64,000 nt of DNA from Candidatus Omnitrophota bacterium (GTDB taxonomy: Bacteria > Omnitrophota > Gorgyraeia > 2-01-FULL-45-10): contig JBAZKM010000006.1 of assembly GCA_041650805.1 (NCBI GenBank), positions 1 to 64,000 of the forward strand, read 5' to 3'. Both the position numbers and the translations under genes were made by a program. Below are positions 36,170 to 44,297 of the stretch, in pieces; the stretch's first letter is position 1, and every line of letters begins with the position of its first letter. The notes below the pieces were generated by a model, which was not told the DNA's origin, made no database searches, and saw only the letters and a list, made by a program, of their open reading frames with translations.

Positions 36170-37828
36170 ATGAAACGACTATTAGAGCATCCGGCTACGT
36201 CCATATTCCTTCTTCTCATACTCTCAGGGTATCTCTTCTTCTTCCACCTGGGCGGCATGGCCCTATCCGACCCGGACGAGACGTTCTATGCACAGACCGC
36301 GAAGGAGATGCTGGAGAGGGGCGAATGGCTCACCCCGTATCTCTTCGGCAAACCGCAATTCGAAAAACCTATCCTCTTATACTGGTTCGTCGAGTCCTCT
36401 TATAAGCTATTCGGCGTGAACGAATTTGCCGCGCGCTTCCCTTCGGCCGTCTTCGGTTTTTTGGGCCTCGTTGCTGTATATCTCCTCGGCATGCTCTTAT
36501 TCAATAAACGCGTCGGTATCCTCTCGGCCCTCATACTTGCGACGAATGTCGAATATGTGATGCTCTCCCGGGCCTGTGTGACGGACATGATCCTGGCTAC
36601 ACTGATAGCGTACGGATTTCTCTTCTTCCTATACGGCCGCATGCGGGGGAAAGGCTATTTTTATATCTTATCGGCATCCTTCTTCGCCCTTGCAACGCTT
36701 ACGAAAGGGCCTATAGGTGTCCTGTTGCCGGGCGTTGTCCTTCTGGTCTACCTGATACTCTTCAGGGACCTGAAGTCGGTCCTTAGGATACCCGTCATAC
36801 CATGCCTTGCGGTATTCTTCGCGATAGCCCTCCCGTGGTATCTTGTCGAATACCGGCTCCACGGCATGAAGTTCGTAGACGCCTTCTTCGGGTTCCATAA
36901 CGTGACGAGGTTCCTCGAATCCGAGCACGCGATAGGGTCCCAGTTCTACTATAACATCCCCATAATACTGGGCGGATTCTTCCCGTGGAGCGTCTTTCTG
37001 CCTTTCGGCTTCTGGTATATATTCACGAAGGCCTTTACGAGATCCTCGGAATACAGGGGTCCCATCCTCTTCGTTCTTTCATGGTTTTTCGTGATATTCA
37101 TCTTCTTCTCCATATCGAGCACTAAGCTGCCCACTTACGTATTCCCGTTATTCCCGGCGCTTGCCCTGATAGTAGCCGTCGTCTGGGATAAATTCCTGAA
37201 GGACGGAGATCCGGGAGGTATATGGAAGGGCATGAGGATATCGTACTATATCCTCGATATCGCGGTGCTGGCGGGCGTGATAACTCTCTACATCCTCATC
37301 AAGATGAAGTTCCCCATGGTCCTGGGCGGGGCGGTCGTGTCGGCATCCTTCCTTGTCCTCGGGTTCGGCATGTCGCTCATCGCATTCAAGGCCAGGAATT
37401 TTATATTCGCTTTCTTCTTTATCGTGTTTTCGGTCGTGCTCTTCATATACCCCCTGAATAAGCTCGTTCTCGACGATATCGAGCGATATGAGACGAGCAA
37501 AGAGGTCGCGTTGAAACTCGCCTCGCTTATGAAGCCCCTGGAGAAGGTCGCCTGCGAGAGCAACTACCTTTCGGGGGTAGCCTTCTATACCGGCAAATTT
37601 CCCGACGATATAGACAAGCATGACAGGTTCGTAAAGTTCCTGGATGTCGAGGAAAGGGTATGGTGTGTGCTGAAAGAGAAGAACCATATACAGCTATATA
37701 CGCTCGATACCAAGCCCTATTGCATGAGGCCTACATACATGGTCTACAAGATCGGCAAGCGGTGTATCATAACTAACAAGGTACCGGACGACGGCGTCTA
37801 CCTGGTGAAGAGGGAGAGGAAGGAATGA
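36170..37828 (+). CDS. GT39-family membrane glycosyltransferase, ArnT-like
   Basis: 552 residues with about 12 membrane helices. The first periplasmic loop has DPDETFYAQTAKEMLERGEW (about 34-53) and KPQFEKPILLYWF, the pattern of ArnT and protein mannosyltransferases, where the Asp/Glu pair is catalytic. The family transfers a sugar from a polyprenyl phosphate to lipid A or protein on the periplasmic side. The start at 36170 is used rather than an in-frame ATG at 35945, because the longer form would read through the bioY gene. It overlaps the GT2 gene by four bases. A soluble tail follows the last helix. Confidence 0.9.
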   Translation: MKRLLEHPATSIFLLLILSGYLFFFHLGGMALSDPDETFYAQTAKEMLERGEWLTPYLFGKPQFEKPILLYWFVESSYKLFGVNEFAARFPSAVFGFLGLVAVYLLGMLLFNKRVGILSALILATNVEYVMLSRACVTDMILATLIAYGFLFFLYGRMRGKGYFYILSASFFALATLTKGPIGVLLPGVVLLVYLILFRDLKSVLRIPVIPCLAVFFAIALPWYLVEYRLHGMKFVDAFFGFHNVTRFLESEHAIGSQFYYNIPIILGGFFPWSVFLPFGFWYIFTKAFTRSSEYRGPILFVLSWFFVIFIFFSISSTKLPTYVFPLFPALALIVAVVWDKFLKDGDPGGIWKGMRISYYILDIAVLAGVITLYILIKMKFPMVLGGAVVSASFLVLGFGMSLIAFKARNFIFAFFFIVFSVVLFIYPLNKLVLDDIERYETSKEVALKLASLMKPLEKVACESNYLSGVAFYTGKFPDDIDKHDRFVKFLDVEERVWCVLKEKNHIQLYTLDTKPYCMRPTYMVYKIGKRCIITNKVPDDGVYLVKRERKE

Positions 37829-38520
37829 GGAGCGTATCGTTCGTCTTTCCCATGTTCAACGAGGCCGACAATATCAGGACGACGATAAAGCGGGCGTCGG
37901 ACCTTGCCGGCAAGATGCGCGTCGATTACGAGATCATAGTCGTCGATGATGCCTCCACCGATGGAAGCGCCGATATGGTGAGCGCCATTGCCGGGGCCGA
38001 CCGGCACATAAGATTGATACGGCTTAAAAAGAATACGAAGTTCGGCGGGGCTCTCAGGGAGGGGCTGAAGAACGCCTCGAAGGATGCCGTCCTGTACACG
38101 GATTCCGATCTCCCGGCGCGGGAAGAGGATATGAAGAAGGCCGTGGAGCTCCTGGATGAAGCGGATATAGTAACGGCGTATAGCCTGGTACTCAAGGACG
38201 CAAGCTTGAAACGCATCATCATGTCCAAGGTATACAACTTCCTCGTCCGCGTTCTGTTCCATCTCGATATACGGGATATCAATTCAGGCCTCAAGGTATA
38301 TAAGAGAGAGGCGATCTCGGGCCTCGACCTCAGGTCCAAGAGCCCGTTCATAGACGTTGAGATATTCGCCGAAGCGATCAAGAAAAATTACAGGATAAGG
38401 CAATTCGGCCTCATCTTCGAACTCCGTACCGGCGGCAGGTCCACCATATCGCGTCCCGCCATCGTGGCGCGCACGTTCTGGGATATGCTGGCATATAAAT
38501 TCTCCTCCAAAAGGTCATGA
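37825..38520 (+). CDS. GT2-family polyprenyl-phosphate glycosyltransferase
   Basis: 231 residues. A GT-A fold is shown by SFVFPMFNEADNIRTTIKRA (about 4-23), EIIVVDDASTDGSADMV, and TDSDLPAREED as the metal-binding DxD region. It resembles dolichol-phosphate mannosyltransferase and FlmF/ArnC enzymes but has no C-terminal membrane helices. It would load a sugar on polyprenyl phosphate in the cytoplasm for use by the ArnT-like partner. ATGA overlaps on both sides tie it to the GT39 and deacetylase genes. Confidence 0.9.
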   Translation: MRSVSFVFPMFNEADNIRTTIKRASDLAGKMRVDYEIIVVDDASTDGSADMVSAIAGADRHIRLIRLKKNTKFGGALREGLKNASKDAVLYTDSDLPAREEDMKKAVELLDEADIVTAYSLVLKDASLKRIIMSKVYNFLVRVLFHLDIRDINSGLKVYKREAISGLDLRSKSPFIDVEIFAEAIKKNYRIRQFGLIFELRTGGRSTISRPAIVARTFWDMLAYKFSSKRS

Positions 38521-39371
38521 AACGACTTATAGTCACAGCCGACGATTTCGGGCTCACCAGGAGCATAAACGAAGGTATCGTAAAGGCCTGCCGGGAGGGC
38601 ATAGTCACCAATATAAACGTCCTACCCTCGGGCGGCGCTTTCGGCGATGCCGTGCGGTTGTTGCAGGAGCTGAAGCCGAAGGATATAGGGGCCCATCTCT
38701 CTTTGACCGAGACGGATGCCGTCTCCGACCCCGGCAAGATACCCGCCCTTGTCACAAGGGGCAGCAGGTTCCATAAAGACCACAACCTATTTTTTATGAA
38801 GTTCAAGCTGGGGATGATACACCGCCACGATATATGCACCGAGCTTGAGCGGCAGCTCCGTATGGCTGAGAGCATAGGCATACCGATCTCGAACCTCAGC
38901 AGTCACGAGCATATCCACATGATGCCGAAACTTTTCGATATCTTTGTCGCCCTGGCGAAGGAGCACGGCATACCGGCGCTGAGGATGCCCGCCGACGATA
39001 CATATGCGGCCGGGTTATCACCCGCGAAGATAGCCAAACGTATGATCGTCGCCTGTTTCGCCCCGGGCATGGAGAGACGGCTCAGGGCCGGAGGCATCCG
39101 TTACGCGGAGCACTTTGCAGGATTTCTCGATTCGGGCCGTCTGCGCGAAGAGGCGCTCCTCGGCATCCTGGCGTCCCTTAAAGACGGGACGACCGAGCTT
39201 GTTACGCATCCCGGTTTCATAGGCCCGGAAGTCATATCTCGGTATAGGTTCCATCTCAACAGCGAATATGAACTTTATGCGCTCACCGGTAAACGCGCAA
39301 AGGATGCCTTAAAGACGGAAGGGATAAAGCTGAGCACGTATGGCGAATTCGTTTCAGGGACCGGCGCCTAA
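38517..39371 (+). CDS. ChbG/HpnK (YdjC-like) carbohydrate deacetylase
   Basis: 284 residues. TADDFGLTRSINEGI (about 5-19) provides the metal-binding Asp pair, GAHLSLTET a His, and SSHEHIHMMPKLFDI the His-x-x-His motif. TELVTHPGF follows near the end. This family removes acetyl groups from N-acetylated sugars, including chitobiose, hopanoid-linked GlcNAc and, as NaxD, polyprenyl-P-GalNAc. Placed next to GT2 and ArnT-like genes, the NaxD-type role (preparing an amino sugar for lipid A) is the best inference. It overlaps the next gene by 32 bases. Confidence 0.9.
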   Translation: MKRLIVTADDFGLTRSINEGIVKACREGIVTNINVLPSGGAFGDAVRLLQELKPKDIGAHLSLTETDAVSDPGKIPALVTRGSRFHKDHNLFFMKFKLGMIHRHDICTELERQLRMAESIGIPISNLSSHEHIHMMPKLFDIFVALAKEHGIPALRMPADDTYAAGLSPAKIAKRMIVACFAPGMERRLRAGGIRYAEHFAGFLDSGRLREEALLGILASLKDGTTELVTHPGFIGPEVISRYRFHLNSEYELYALTGKRAKDALKTEGIKLSTYGEFVSGTGA

Positions 39372-41166
39372 ATTCCTGAAGGCGTTGATACTGCTTGCCT
39401 TCATATCCATCATCATCTATTCCAACTCTCTCGGCGGCGAGTTCATATGGGATGATGAGCTCTTCGTTGTGCGGAATATCTCCATAAGGAAGCTCGAAAA
39501 TATCCCGTCCTTCTTCACCGACCCGTCTACCGTTGCCCTGGGCGCCCTGGCGAAAGACGTCTACAGGCCGTTCACCACCGTATCTTACTCGCTGGACTAT
39601 TTCTTATGGAGGTTGAACGCGTTCGGTTATCACCTCTCCAATGTGCTCTTGCATTCGTGTAACGGCATACTCGTATGTGTCCTCCTCTGGCTCATATCCG
39701 GCAATTTTCTGGTCGCCTTCTTCAGCGCGCTCCTGTTCCTGGCGCATCCCGTTCAGACGGAGGTCGTTTCGTGGGTATCGGGCCGCTCGAGCGTCCTCTT
39801 CACCTTCTTTTATCTGGCCTCGCTCATCTCTTATGTCAGGTATTCGGCTTCTTCGAAGAAGAGGTTCCTGGCCCTGTCGATCGCATCCTGCGCAATAGCC
39901 CTCTTCTCGAAAGAGATGGCCGTTACGCTGCCCCTTGCCATCATCCTGTACGACGTCCATTTTGCCGGGAAGAAGGGATGGAAGCCGAGGGCCCTCGTAT
40001 ATGCGCCTTACTTTGCCCTGGCCGCTTTCTACGTCATAACGAGGTCCGCCATGCTCGGACGGGTGAGCCAGATGGGGTGGTGGGGAGAGAGCCCGTACTA
40101 CACATTCCTTACGATGCTCAAGGTCGTCGTCGATTATGTGAGGGTGCTCTTCCTCCCGACGAAGTTGTATGCCGTATTCTACCTGATGCCGCTCTCCACA
40201 TCCGTCGTGGAGAAGGACGTCCTGGTCGCCATAGCCCTCCTAGTCCTCGCCTGCGCGGCGCTCCTGGCGGCATACAGGCGCGAGCGGCTGATATCGTTTG
40301 CAATGGGATGGTTCTTCATATCGCTCCTGCCGGTGCTTAACATAGTCCCTCTCAAGGCGCTCGAGGCGGAGCGTTTCCTGTATCTGCCGTCGATAGGGTT
40401 CTGTATATTCCTTGCGGCCATGATGGAAAAGTTCACCCGCGGCAGTGACGGCCGGGCCGGCCGGAGACGGCTTATCGCTATCGTCGCGGCAGTGCTCATA
40501 GCGTCGGCGTACTCCGTCAGGACGATGGAGAGGAACGAGGACTGGAAGAATGCCGTTGCGATATGCGAGAAGAATATAGAGGTGACACCGCTCAACTCCT
40601 GGGTCTTCAATTCGCTGGGCACATATCTGACCGAAAAGGGCGATTACGAAAAGGCGCTCAGGTACCTGAAGAAGGCGGAGGTCATATCGGGCGGTTTCTA
40701 TATAACGTACAATAACCTGGGCCACTGCTATCTGAAGATGGGAAAGGTCGACCGGGCGATAGAAGAGTTCAGGGTATCGATATCGTTAAAGCCGGATTTC
40801 GTGGAGTCGAGGAACGCCCTCGGCGTCGCCTACGCGAGCGCCGGAAGGTACGATGAGGCGGCCGCGGAATTCGAGGAAGCCCGTAAGATAAACCCGGAAT
40901 TCCTGAATACCTACCTCAACATAGGGCGCATCTGGGAGAAGAGGGGCGAATACGATAAGGCGCGCGCCCAGTATTACCGGATCATAGCAAAGGCAAAGGA
41001 GAAGAGGGAGGCCGCGGTGGCGTACATGCGTATCGGCGATACCTACGCCGAGACAAAAGACGCCATAAGTGCTCTCGATCACTATAAGAGATCGCTTGCG
41101 GTATGCGACCGTTCCTCCGAAGACATACGGCAGGTGGTGGAGGGGAAGATGAGAGAACTGAAGTAG
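39340..41166 (+). CDS. TMTC-like membrane glycosyltransferase with C-terminal TPR repeats
   Basis: 608 residues. About nine to ten membrane helices fill 1-395. The first loop GGEFIWDDELFVVRN (about 31-45) and YRPFTTVSYSLDYFLWRLN match the DUF1736/TMTC O-mannosyltransferase-like family. Residues ~420-605 hold about five TPRs (NSWVFNSLGTYLTEKGDYEK, ITYNNLGHCYLKMGKVDRAI, NALGVAYASAGRYDEAAAEF). It probably glycosylates an exported target using a lipid-linked sugar; the substrate is unknown. It is last in the bioY-led group and is followed by a word repeat and a strong terminator. Confidence 0.82.
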   Translation: MANSFQGPAPKFLKALILLAFISIIIYSNSLGGEFIWDDELFVVRNISIRKLENIPSFFTDPSTVALGALAKDVYRPFTTVSYSLDYFLWRLNAFGYHLSNVLLHSCNGILVCVLLWLISGNFLVAFFSALLFLAHPVQTEVVSWVSGRSSVLFTFFYLASLISYVRYSASSKKRFLALSIASCAIALFSKEMAVTLPLAIILYDVHFAGKKGWKPRALVYAPYFALAAFYVITRSAMLGRVSQMGWWGESPYYTFLTMLKVVVDYVRVLFLPTKLYAVFYLMPLSTSVVEKDVLVAIALLVLACAALLAAYRRERLISFAMGWFFISLLPVLNIVPLKALEAERFLYLPSIGFCIFLAAMMEKFTRGSDGRAGRRRLIAIVAAVLIASAYSVRTMERNEDWKNAVAICEKNIEVTPLNSWVFNSLGTYLTEKGDYEKALRYLKKAEVISGGFYITYNNLGHCYLKMGKVDRAIEEFRVSISLKPDFVESRNALGVAYASAGRYDEAAAEFEEARKINPEFLNTYLNIGRIWEKRGEYDKARAQYYRIIAKAKEKREAAVAYMRIGDTYAETKDAISALDHYKRSLAVCDRSSEDIRQVVEGKMRELK

Positions 41167-41200
41167 GGTATGGGGGTTAGGGTATAGGGTATAGAGATTG
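41167..41200 (+). repeat. GGGTTAGGGTATAGGG telomere-like word repeat, copy 1
   Basis: GGGTATGGGGGTTAGGG followed by TATAGGGTATAGAG fills the space between the stop codon and the terminator. A very similar word string occurs at 46050-46080. Confidence 0.6.
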
Positions 41201-41235
41201 AAAAACCCGTCTCAAGAAATCGAGACGGGTTTTTT
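41201..41235. terminator. Strong bidirectional rho-independent terminator
   Basis: AAAAACCCGTCTC (41201-41213) pairs with GAGACGGGTTTTT (41222-41234) around an 8-base loop. T runs follow on both strands, so it can end the rightward glycosyltransferase operon and the leftward tRNA-Leu transcript. Confidence 0.9.
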
Positions 41236-41238
41236 AAT

Positions 41239-41323
41239 TGGTGCGGACGGAGAGAGTTGAACTCTCAAGGGTTGCCCCATACGGTCCTGAGCCGTACGCG
41301 TATGCCAGTTCCGCCACGTCCGC
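41239..41323 (-). tRNA. tRNA-Leu(CAG)
   Basis: On the minus strand an 85-base tRNA with acceptor GCGGACG/CGTCCGC, a long variable arm, anticodon loop CTCAGGA (anticodon CAG), TTCAACT in the T loop and encoded CCA (41239-41241). Confidence 0.95.
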
Positions 41324-41331
41324 CTGTGGAA

Positions 41332-41360
41332 AAGCGTATTTTTAAGAAATAAAAACGCTT
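41332..41360 (-). other. Hairpin in tRNA-Leu leader
   Basis: AAGCGT (41332-41337) and ACGCTT (41355-41360) with extended A/T pairing between them. It lies in the tRNA-Leu 5' leader and may be a processing structure. Confidence 0.4.
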
Positions 41361-41382
41361 ATATATCCAAATAAGTTTATTT

Positions 41383-41411
41383 AGTATACAATAAAACGTT
41401 ATAGGTGTCAA
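41383..41411 (-). promoter_or_regulatory. Promoter of tRNA-Leu
   Basis: On the minus strand: TTGACA (41411-41406), a 17-base spacer, TATACT (41388-41383). It lies back to back with the smpB promoter. Confidence 0.75.
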
Positions 41412-41417
41412 TCTATG

Positions 41418-41446
41418 TTGATTTTATAACAAAATTATGATATATA
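41418..41446 (+). promoter_or_regulatory. Promoter of smpB-ssrA
   Basis: TTGATT (41418-41423), a 17-base spacer, TATATA (41441-41446). The expected start site (about 41453) is within a few bases of the smpB ATG at 41456, so smpB mRNA would be nearly leaderless. Confidence 0.6.
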
Positions 41447-41455
41447 TGACTTACA

Positions 41456-41908
41456 ATGGCGGATAAGGTCGTCGCAACAAACAGACAGGCGCGGTATAAT
41501 TATACCATCCTGGAGAGCTTTGAGGCGGGGCTTGAACTTAAGGGTACCGAGGTAAAGTCCCTAAGGTCGGGCCAGGCGGCCCTGAAGGACAGTTTCGCCA
41601 GGGTTGAAGGTAATGAACTTTTCCTGTATAATATGCATATACCGCCTTACGAATTCGGCAACAGGGCCAACGTCGATCCGGTAAGGCCCAGGAAACTCCT
41701 TCTGCATAAAAGCCAAATAAGGCGGCTCATCGGGGATATTGCCTCTAAACGCGTTGCATTGATACCTCTGAAATTATACTTTACGCGCGGTATCGCCAAG
41801 GTGGAGCTTGCCGTCGCAAAAGGGAAGAAAACGTACGATAAACGCGAAACGATACGCCGCCGCGAGACAGAACGCGAGCTGCGGCGGGCTATGCACGATA
41901 AGGTCTAA
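41456..41908 (+). CDS. smpB: SsrA-binding protein SmpB
   Basis: 150 residues with the family signatures ARYNYTILESFEAGLELKGTEVKSLR (about 13-38), the SFARVEGNELFLYNMHIPPY block and the basic C-terminal tail KGKKTYDKRETIRRRETERELRRA. SmpB carries tmRNA into stalled ribosomes. The ssrA gene begins three bases after its stop, so the two partners are probably co-transcribed. No ribosome site precedes the ATG. Confidence 0.97.
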   Translation: MADKVVATNRQARYNYTILESFEAGLELKGTEVKSLRSGQAALKDSFARVEGNELFLYNMHIPPYEFGNRANVDPVRPRKLLLHKSQIRRLIGDIASKRVALIPLKLYFTRGIAKVELAVAKGKKTYDKRETIRRRETERELRRAMHDKV

Positions 41909-41911
41909 CGT

Positions 41912-42323
41912 GGGGGTGACAGGCATCGACCTAGGTAAATACGGTAAGGGTGGCATGTAGAGGTTGCTAGGAGGCCTCTTTAAACACCTGGCAAAAATCA
42001 AATGCTGACAACGTAAAAGTGCCAGCTACGGTAAACGAGCTTCTGGCTACCATGCAAGTGGTACCGGGGCCCGTTCTACCACAAGCGTTACCTTTATAAG
42101 GTAACCCGTTAACCGGCCTCTTCCTGCGGGGCCGGATTAGCGTCGCTAGCAGGATGGTCTCTCCGGTTTATCCTTCGGCCGGTGAGATGAGATCGTCAAA
42201 GGATACCTTCGCGAAATTCCTCCTATTGAAGTTCGGGAAGGGAACTCAAAGATTAGGATAAACATGTAGATGCCTTTATTGTGGTATCTGGGGACGCGAG
42301 TTCGAATCTCGCCACCTCCACCA
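41912..42323 (+). ncRNA. ssrA: Transfer-messenger RNA
   Basis: A 412-base one-piece tmRNA. 5' GGGGGTG (41912-41918) pairs with CACCTCC (42313-42319), followed by A and encoded CCA. The 5' end continues with the conserved ACAGGCATCGAC. The 3' tRNA-like half has ATAAACATGTAGATGCC and GAGTTCGAATCTC. Pseudoknot-like stems are visible at about 42085-42105 and 42110-42185. The most likely resume codon is GCT at 42004, giving an open frame ADNVKVPATVNELLATM... to TAA at 42097, which lacks the usual AA end. The resume position is inferred by eye and could be wrong. Confidence 0.93.
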
Positions 42324-42353
42324 TTATATTACGGGCTATCATAATATTATTTC

Positions 42354-43466
42354 ATGCTAAAGCATTCGAGACATAGCGCAGCGCTCATGATCTGCGGACT
42401 TATCGCCCTGGCCGGGTGCGCCGGGCCGTCATCATATATCAGGCTCGACCCATCCCTGTCGAAAGATATACGGACATTCGACAGCATCCAGTATGTCCCG
42501 CTAACGCGGCTGTGCGATACCTACGGGCTTAGGTGCGCGTGGGACCAGTTCACCTCTACCGCCGTCATCGAGAGGAACGGCAAACGGGTCGTGGTGCGGG
42601 CAGGCAGTAAGGTCGGTCTCGTCAACGGGGAGGAGAGGTCGCTCGAAAAGCCGGTGCTGATCACCGGCGGCACGGCCTTCGTCCCGGTCTCGTTCGTGAA
42701 GAGCAGCTTCGGCGAGATAATATCGGTCCAGCCGCCACCGCCTGTCGAGGTCCGAAGAAAATTTTCGATAAGGACTGTAGTGGTGGACGCGGGCCACGGC
42801 GGGAAGGACAGGGGGGCGACGGGCCGGAGGTTACGCCTCAAGGAGAAGGACCTTACGCTGGCCATGGCCAAAAAGCTGAGAGACAGGCTGGAGGCGAACG
42901 GCATACGGGTGATCATGACAAGGAGCGACGATACATTTATACCGCTCCCGCGCAGGGCCGAGATAGCCAACAGGGCGGGCGCCGACCTCTTCGTCAGCGT
43001 CCATGTGAACGCATCGCGCTCGCGCTCGCTCAGGGGGTTCGAATGTTATTATCTGTCGAACGCGACCGACGATAACGCGCGGGCCGTGGCGGCGCTGGAG
43101 AACGCGCCTCTCAGCATGGAAGAGGGGACGATGCTGGCCCACTCGAAGGCCCTCGACAAGACGTTGTGGGATATGGCGCTGACCGAGAACAGGCAGGAAT
43201 CGGCCGAGCTCGCCGGATACATATGCAAAGCCGTCGGTGACAGTCTGGCGATGAAGGACAGGGGGACGAGGTCGGCGAGATTTTATGTGCTGAAGGGTAC
43301 GCGGATGCCGGCGGTGCTGGTAGAGATGGGATATATCAGCAACAGGTATGAGGAGCTGAAGCTGAAGGACGGGCAGTATGTCGACAAGATGATCGACGCC
43401 GTCACGCAGGGTATATTGTCGTACAAGAGAGAGTTCGAACGGACGGAAGGATTTACGGAGATATGA
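42354..43466 (+). CDS. N-acetylmuramoyl-L-alanine amidase, lipoprotein
   Basis: 370 residues. A lipoprotein signal ends LALAGC (Cys22). Residues ~35-125 resemble a copper-amine-oxidase-N-like domain (YVPLTRLCDTYGLRCAWDQF, then VFVPVSFVKSSF). The Amidase_3 catalytic domain at ~140-360 has VVVDAGHGGKDRGATG (zinc His), a Glu in KEKDLTLAMA, VHVNAS (zinc His) and AVLVEMGYISN (catalytic Glu). It cleaves the stem peptide from peptidoglycan, probably tethered to a membrane in the periplasm. Its stop overlaps the murI start by four bases, pairing two wall functions. Confidence 0.92.
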   Translation: MLKHSRHSAALMICGLIALAGCAGPSSYIRLDPSLSKDIRTFDSIQYVPLTRLCDTYGLRCAWDQFTSTAVIERNGKRVVVRAGSKVGLVNGEERSLEKPVLITGGTAFVPVSFVKSSFGEIISVQPPPPVEVRRKFSIRTVVVDAGHGGKDRGATGRRLRLKEKDLTLAMAKKLRDRLEANGIRVIMTRSDDTFIPLPRRAEIANRAGADLFVSVHVNASRSRSLRGFECYYLSNATDDNARAVAALENAPLSMEEGTMLAHSKALDKTLWDMALTENRQESAELAGYICKAVGDSLAMKDRGTRSARFYVLKGTRMPAVLVEMGYISNRYEELKLKDGQYVDKMIDAVTQGILSYKREFERTEGFTEI

Positions 43467-44260
43467 GCGATCCCAGGCCCATAGGCGTCTTTGATTCGGG
43501 TGTAGGCGGACTTACGGTCGTGGCTGGGCTCGAGCGGATATTGCCGGGAGAGGATATCATATATTTCGGCGACACGGCACGCGTGCCGTACGGGACCAAA
43601 TCGAAAGAGACGGTGACGAAGTTCTCGGTCGAGAATGTTGAGTTCCTGATGGAGCATAACGTAAAGCTCGTCGTGGTGGCCTGCAATACGGCTTCGTCGC
43701 TCTCGCTCGATTTTCTAAAACGGTGTTTCAAGGTCCCGGTCACAGGCGTGATAGAACCCGGCGCCAGGGGCGCGGCCAGCGTTACCAGGAATAACAGGGT
43801 GGGTGTCATAGGGACTAATGCGACGGTATCGTCCGGCTCTTACGAGAAGGCGATACGGCGGATCAACCCGCGAATATCGTTCTACGGCCAGAGCTGCCCT
43901 CTCTTCGTCCCCCTGGTAGAAGAGGGATGGACGGGCAAAAAGGTGACCCGGGAGATAGCGGCATTATATCTCAGCGCATTAAGGAAGAAGGGGATAGATA
44001 CTCTCATACTCGGCTGTACGCATTACCCGCTCCTCAAGGATGTGATAAAGGACGTCATGGGTAAAGGCGTCCTCCTTATCGATTCCGCGAGGGAGGTCGC
44101 CATGGAGGCGAAGGATATACTAGACGCGGGCGGGATACTTAACCGGTCCGGGAAGACCGGGCGGTACAAATTCTTTGTCAGCGATGAGCCGGCGCGTTTT
44201 GTGAAGATGGGCGAGAGGTTCCTGAGAAAGCGGATCGAGTGCGCGAAGAGGGCGGTTTGA
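43463..44260 (+). CDS. murI: Glutamate racemase
   Basis: 265 residues with PIGVFDSGVGGLTVV (about 4-18, Asp/Ser), YFGDTARVPYGTKS, VVVACNTASSLSL (catalytic Cys, about 74) and TLILGCTHYPLLKD (second catalytic Cys, about 185). It makes D-glutamate for peptidoglycan. Length and both catalytic cysteines are normal. It overlaps the amidase gene and is followed by a short GC-rich repeat before queD. Confidence 0.97.
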   Translation: MSDPRPIGVFDSGVGGLTVVAGLERILPGEDIIYFGDTARVPYGTKSKETVTKFSVENVEFLMEHNVKLVVVACNTASSLSLDFLKRCFKVPVTGVIEPGARGAASVTRNNRVGVIGTNATVSSGSYEKAIRRINPRISFYGQSCPLFVPLVEEGWTGKKVTREIAALYLSALRKKGIDTLILGCTHYPLLKDVIKDVMGKGVLLIDSAREVAMEAKDILDAGGILNRSGKTGRYKFFVSDEPARFVKMGERFLRKRIECAKRAV

Positions 44261-44290
44261 GCCTGGGGCCTGGAGCCGGGAGCTTGGAGG
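44261..44290 (+). repeat. GCCTGGGGCCTGGAGC word repeat, copy 1
   Basis: The murI-queD spacer is made of GCCTGGGG, CCTGGAGC, CGGGAGC and CTTGGAGG words. The last word supplies the GGAGG ribosome site of queD. A related inverted copy lies at 46488-46517. Confidence 0.65.
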
Positions 44291-44297
44291 AAAAGAG

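Noticed and set aside
44261..44297. preQ1 riboswitch before queD
   Set aside because: The 37-base spacer is a GC-rich word repeat without the short pseudoknot and A-rich tail of preQ1 aptamers.
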